Below, piece after piece: positions 5,788 through 6,733 of a stretch of DNA of 6,733 nucleotides. The notes under the pieces are model-generated. The model saw only the letters and a list, made by a program, of their open reading frames with translations. It was not told the DNA's origin and did not search any database. Numbering within the stretch: the stretch's first letter is position 1; each line of letters opens with the position of its first letter. Both the position numbers and the translations under genes were made by a program. The stretch covers positions 1 through 6,733 of the forward strand of contig JAATVJ010000197.1 in the NCBI GenBank assembly GCA_014523515.1, given 5' to 3'. The stretch is from Nitrososphaerales archaeon TH1177. GTDB taxonomy: Archaea; Thermoproteota; Nitrososphaeria; Nitrososphaerales; Nitrososphaeraceae.

Positions 5788-6039
5788 ATGTTAAAAACCA
5801 AACAACAAAATGAAATAATTGAAGAAGATGAGAAATTTAATAATAATCTAACAACCATTGCAATCTCTAGAAAAAATCGTTTCATATTACAAAGAATGGG
5901 TGGCGCGGGAGAATCTTTTAATGACGTTCTTAATAGGCTATTAAAAAATCAAATGTTAGAGTCTGATTCTCGAGTGGGGACCCGGGACATACAGACTCTA
6001 ACTAGGACTAATACCCCATCTGTTAAGAGGAGTTATTAG
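5788..6039 (+). CDS. Small ribbon-helix-helix / VapB-antitoxin-like protein
   Basis: An 83-residue protein. After a charged N-terminus (1-20), residues 21-53 have the ribbon-helix-helix pattern of archaeal antitoxins and small repressors: a strand (LTTIAIS, 21-27), a helix (RKNRFILQRMG, 28-38), a Gly-containing turn (GAGES) and a second helix (FNDVLNRLLKNQ, 44-55). The phrase ESFNDVLNRLL is a hallmark of the VapB-like and CopG-like group. Such proteins dimerise, bind operator palindromes through the strand and often neutralise a toxin made by the next gene. The tail (56-83) is polar and is encoded by an unusually GC-rich hairpin-forming stretch, so it may be shaped by a nucleic-acid signal. 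First gene of a tight three-gene operon; the stop is one base before the next start. Fold call moderate, antitoxin role is inference. Confidence 0.62.
   Translation: MLKTKQQNEIIEEDEKFNNNLTTIAISRKNRFILQRMGGAGESFNDVLNRLLKNQMLESDSRVGTRDIQTLTRTNTPSVKRSY
5955..6002. repeat. 11-bp perfect inverted repeat with GC-rich core
   Basis: GTTAGAGTCTG (5955-5965) and CAGACTCTAAC (5992-6002) are perfect inverted copies with a 26-base spacer. The spacer contains CTCGAG (5969-5974) and GGGGACCCGGG (5976-5986), where ten of eleven bases are G or C in a strongly AT-rich region. TGGGG (5975-5979) can also pair with CCCCA (6014-6018). It lies inside the last third of the RHH-like gene and ends 24 bases before the next gene's ribosome site. 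Confidence 0.6.
6027..6032 (+). promoter_or_regulatory. Ribosome binding site for the AbrB-like gene
   Basis: GAGGAG, 8 bases before the ATG at 6041 and inside the final codons of the previous gene. Good match and spacing; it supports translation from a shared mRNA. Confidence 0.65.
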
Positions 6040-6040
6040 C

Positions 6041-6244
6041 ATGAATAATGCCATAATCTCTGATATAAACAATTCTACTCCTAAAATATTTAAGCAGTTA
6101 TGGACATTGGGTGATAAACATTTAGTAATAATTGATAAATCGATTGTAGAAAAGTTAGGAATCACCAAGAATTCTACTGTGTTCTTAGAGCAAGAGATAA
6201 CGCATGACAACAATACCATCTTGATGAGAATCAAGAAATTCTAA
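6041..6244 (+). CDS. Small AbrB/SpoVT-like (MazE-type) DNA-binding protein
   Basis: A 67-residue protein. Residues 22-50 (TLGDKHLVIID, then KSIVEKLGITKN and STVFLEQ) match the swapped-hairpin AbrB/SpoVT pattern: a strand, then an I-x-K-x-I-V-x-K-L-G-I turn-helix, then a strand with a hydrophobic V-x-L. The closing TILMRIKKF would be a last strand. Such proteins dimerise and bind DNA as transition-state regulators or MazE-type antitoxins. The usual Pro of the IPK turn is replaced by Asp32 (IDK), a mild deviation. The start is fixed by GAGGAG 8 bases upstream and by lying one base after the preceding stop, so the two genes are surely co-transcribed. Two different small DNA-binding folds in a row are consistent with an autoregulated accessory operon. 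No classic toxin is recognised next to it, so the role remains open. Confidence 0.62.
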   Translation: MNNAIISDINNSTPKIFKQLWTLGDKHLVIIDKSIVEKLGITKNSTVFLEQEITHDNNTILMRIKKF

Positions 6245-6245
6245 C

Positions 6246-6250
6246 AGGAG
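6246..6250 (+). promoter_or_regulatory. Ribosome binding site for the third operon gene
   Basis: AGGAG sits 10 bases before the TTG at 6261 and one base after the stop of the AbrB-like gene. It decides the TTG start, since the first in-frame ATG is 50 codons further on. Confidence 0.6.
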
Positions 6251-6260
6251 CTTAAAGATA

Positions 6261-6733
6261 TTGACAAATAATAATACACATAATATTAACAAATTCTTTA
6301 ACTATGAATCGAATAAAATTGAGAAATATATTGCAATCAATACTGAAAGAAAAAATATAACTAATAAATTTAATGGTGAATGGTCAGACTCTAAAATTGA
6401 AGATGGATTTATGCTAAATCTTAGTTCTTATGCTGAATCTATTATGTATGAATGTCATGATAATATTGAAAAAAGAGAGCTGTATGAATCATTAGTTATT
6501 TATCATCCATATCAAAAACAAGCTCGAGAAAATTTGTATAAGATAAATTTATCTGATAGACCAATCATATTTGAAATTTATCAATGCCATCTTCATCCAA
6601 AACTTCAAAAAGAATTATTTAAAATTAAACAAATCGATAATAACAGATATGAAAAGATTGTTACCAATTCAGTAAAACGTCTTTATGAATCTGAAAATTT
6701 TGAATATTTTCATACTAGTGGCATAAGAGGTAA
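6261..6733 (+). CDS. Unrecognised protein, third operon gene, cut by the right edge
   Basis: The frame is open from a TTG at 6261 to the window end: 157 complete codons plus two bases. An in-frame TGA near 6226 bars a longer start, and AGGAG 10 bases upstream supports TTG. The first in-frame ATG, at residue 51, has no ribosome site. I do not recognise the family. Visible: a polar Asn-rich start; a mixed helical stretch (about 55-95) rich in Tyr, Glu and Lys, including ESLVIYHPYQKQARENLYK; a likely strand PIIFEIYQCHLH (101-112); then basic helices (114-147) and FHTSGIRG at the cut. No membrane segment or signal peptide is seen. Sixteen bases separate it from the AbrB-like gene, so it is operonic with it. 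In this position it could be the effector or toxin partner of the two small DNA-binding proteins, but that is inference. Confidence 0.6.
   Translation, partial: MTNNNTHNINKFFNYESNKIEKYIAINTERKNITNKFNGEWSDSKIEDGFMLNLSSYAESIMYECHDNIEKRELYESLVIYHPYQKQARENLYKINLSDRPIIFEIYQCHLHPKLQKELFKIKQIDNNRYEKIVTNSVKRLYESENFEYFHTSGIRG

Noticed and set aside
5998..6234. Minus-strand frame opposite the AbrB-like gene
   Set aside because: It is antisense to a gene with a good ribosome site and a recognisable fold, and has no start context of its own.

Overview
The window is AT-rich and looks archaeal. The inference is a Nitrososphaeria/thaumarchaeal soil ammonia oxidiser of the Nitrososphaera/Nitrosocosmicus kind. 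Reasons: TATA-like boxes lie about 24-29 bp upstream of several start codons with almost no leader; Shine-Dalgarno motifs appear mainly inside a tight operon; TTG starts are used; proteins carry Asn/Ser/Thr-rich low-complexity tails; the tyrosine recombinase is archaeal in style, with a C-terminal zinc ribbon. No rRNA or tRNA is present to confirm this, so the taxonomy stays an inference.

Left part (1-3032), mostly housekeeping genes. The N-terminal 83 codons of a DEAD/DEAH-box (Lhr-like) helicase run off the left edge on the minus strand, and a 56-residue single-pass membrane protein lies just upstream and overlaps it. These diverge from a PP-loop ATPase (459-1628) of the MnmA/ThiI-like tRNA-thiolation type. 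Then come a 145-residue two-helix membrane protein of unknown function starting at TTG (1889-2326) and, convergent to it, a 213-residue class I SAM-dependent methyltransferase (2391-3032, minus). Hairpins lie after the PP-loop gene and between the two convergent genes.

Middle part (3033-5440). A gap of roughly 780-900 bp has no convincing gene but several inverted repeats. It leads into a 496-residue tyrosine recombinase with a readable catalytic set (R, K, YxxR in place of HxxR, H/W, Y), a CxxC-CxxC zinc ribbon and a terminal coiled coil. This marks the right half as a possible integrated or accessory region, although no attachment-site pair or tRNA target is visible.

Right part (5441-6733). 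A 347-bp regulatory-looking stretch carries a 13-bp direct repeat pair and a perfect 12-bp palindrome. It precedes a compact three-gene operon: a small ribbon-helix-helix/VapB-antitoxin-like protein, a small AbrB/SpoVT-like protein one base downstream, and an unrecognised protein cut by the right edge. Genes 2 and 3 have good Shine-Dalgarno sites. The 3' end of the first gene holds a perfect 11-bp inverted repeat around a very GC-rich core, just before the ribosome site of the second gene. The operon resembles a toxin-antitoxin or DNA-binding accessory module whose third, unidentified product is the main unknown of the window.
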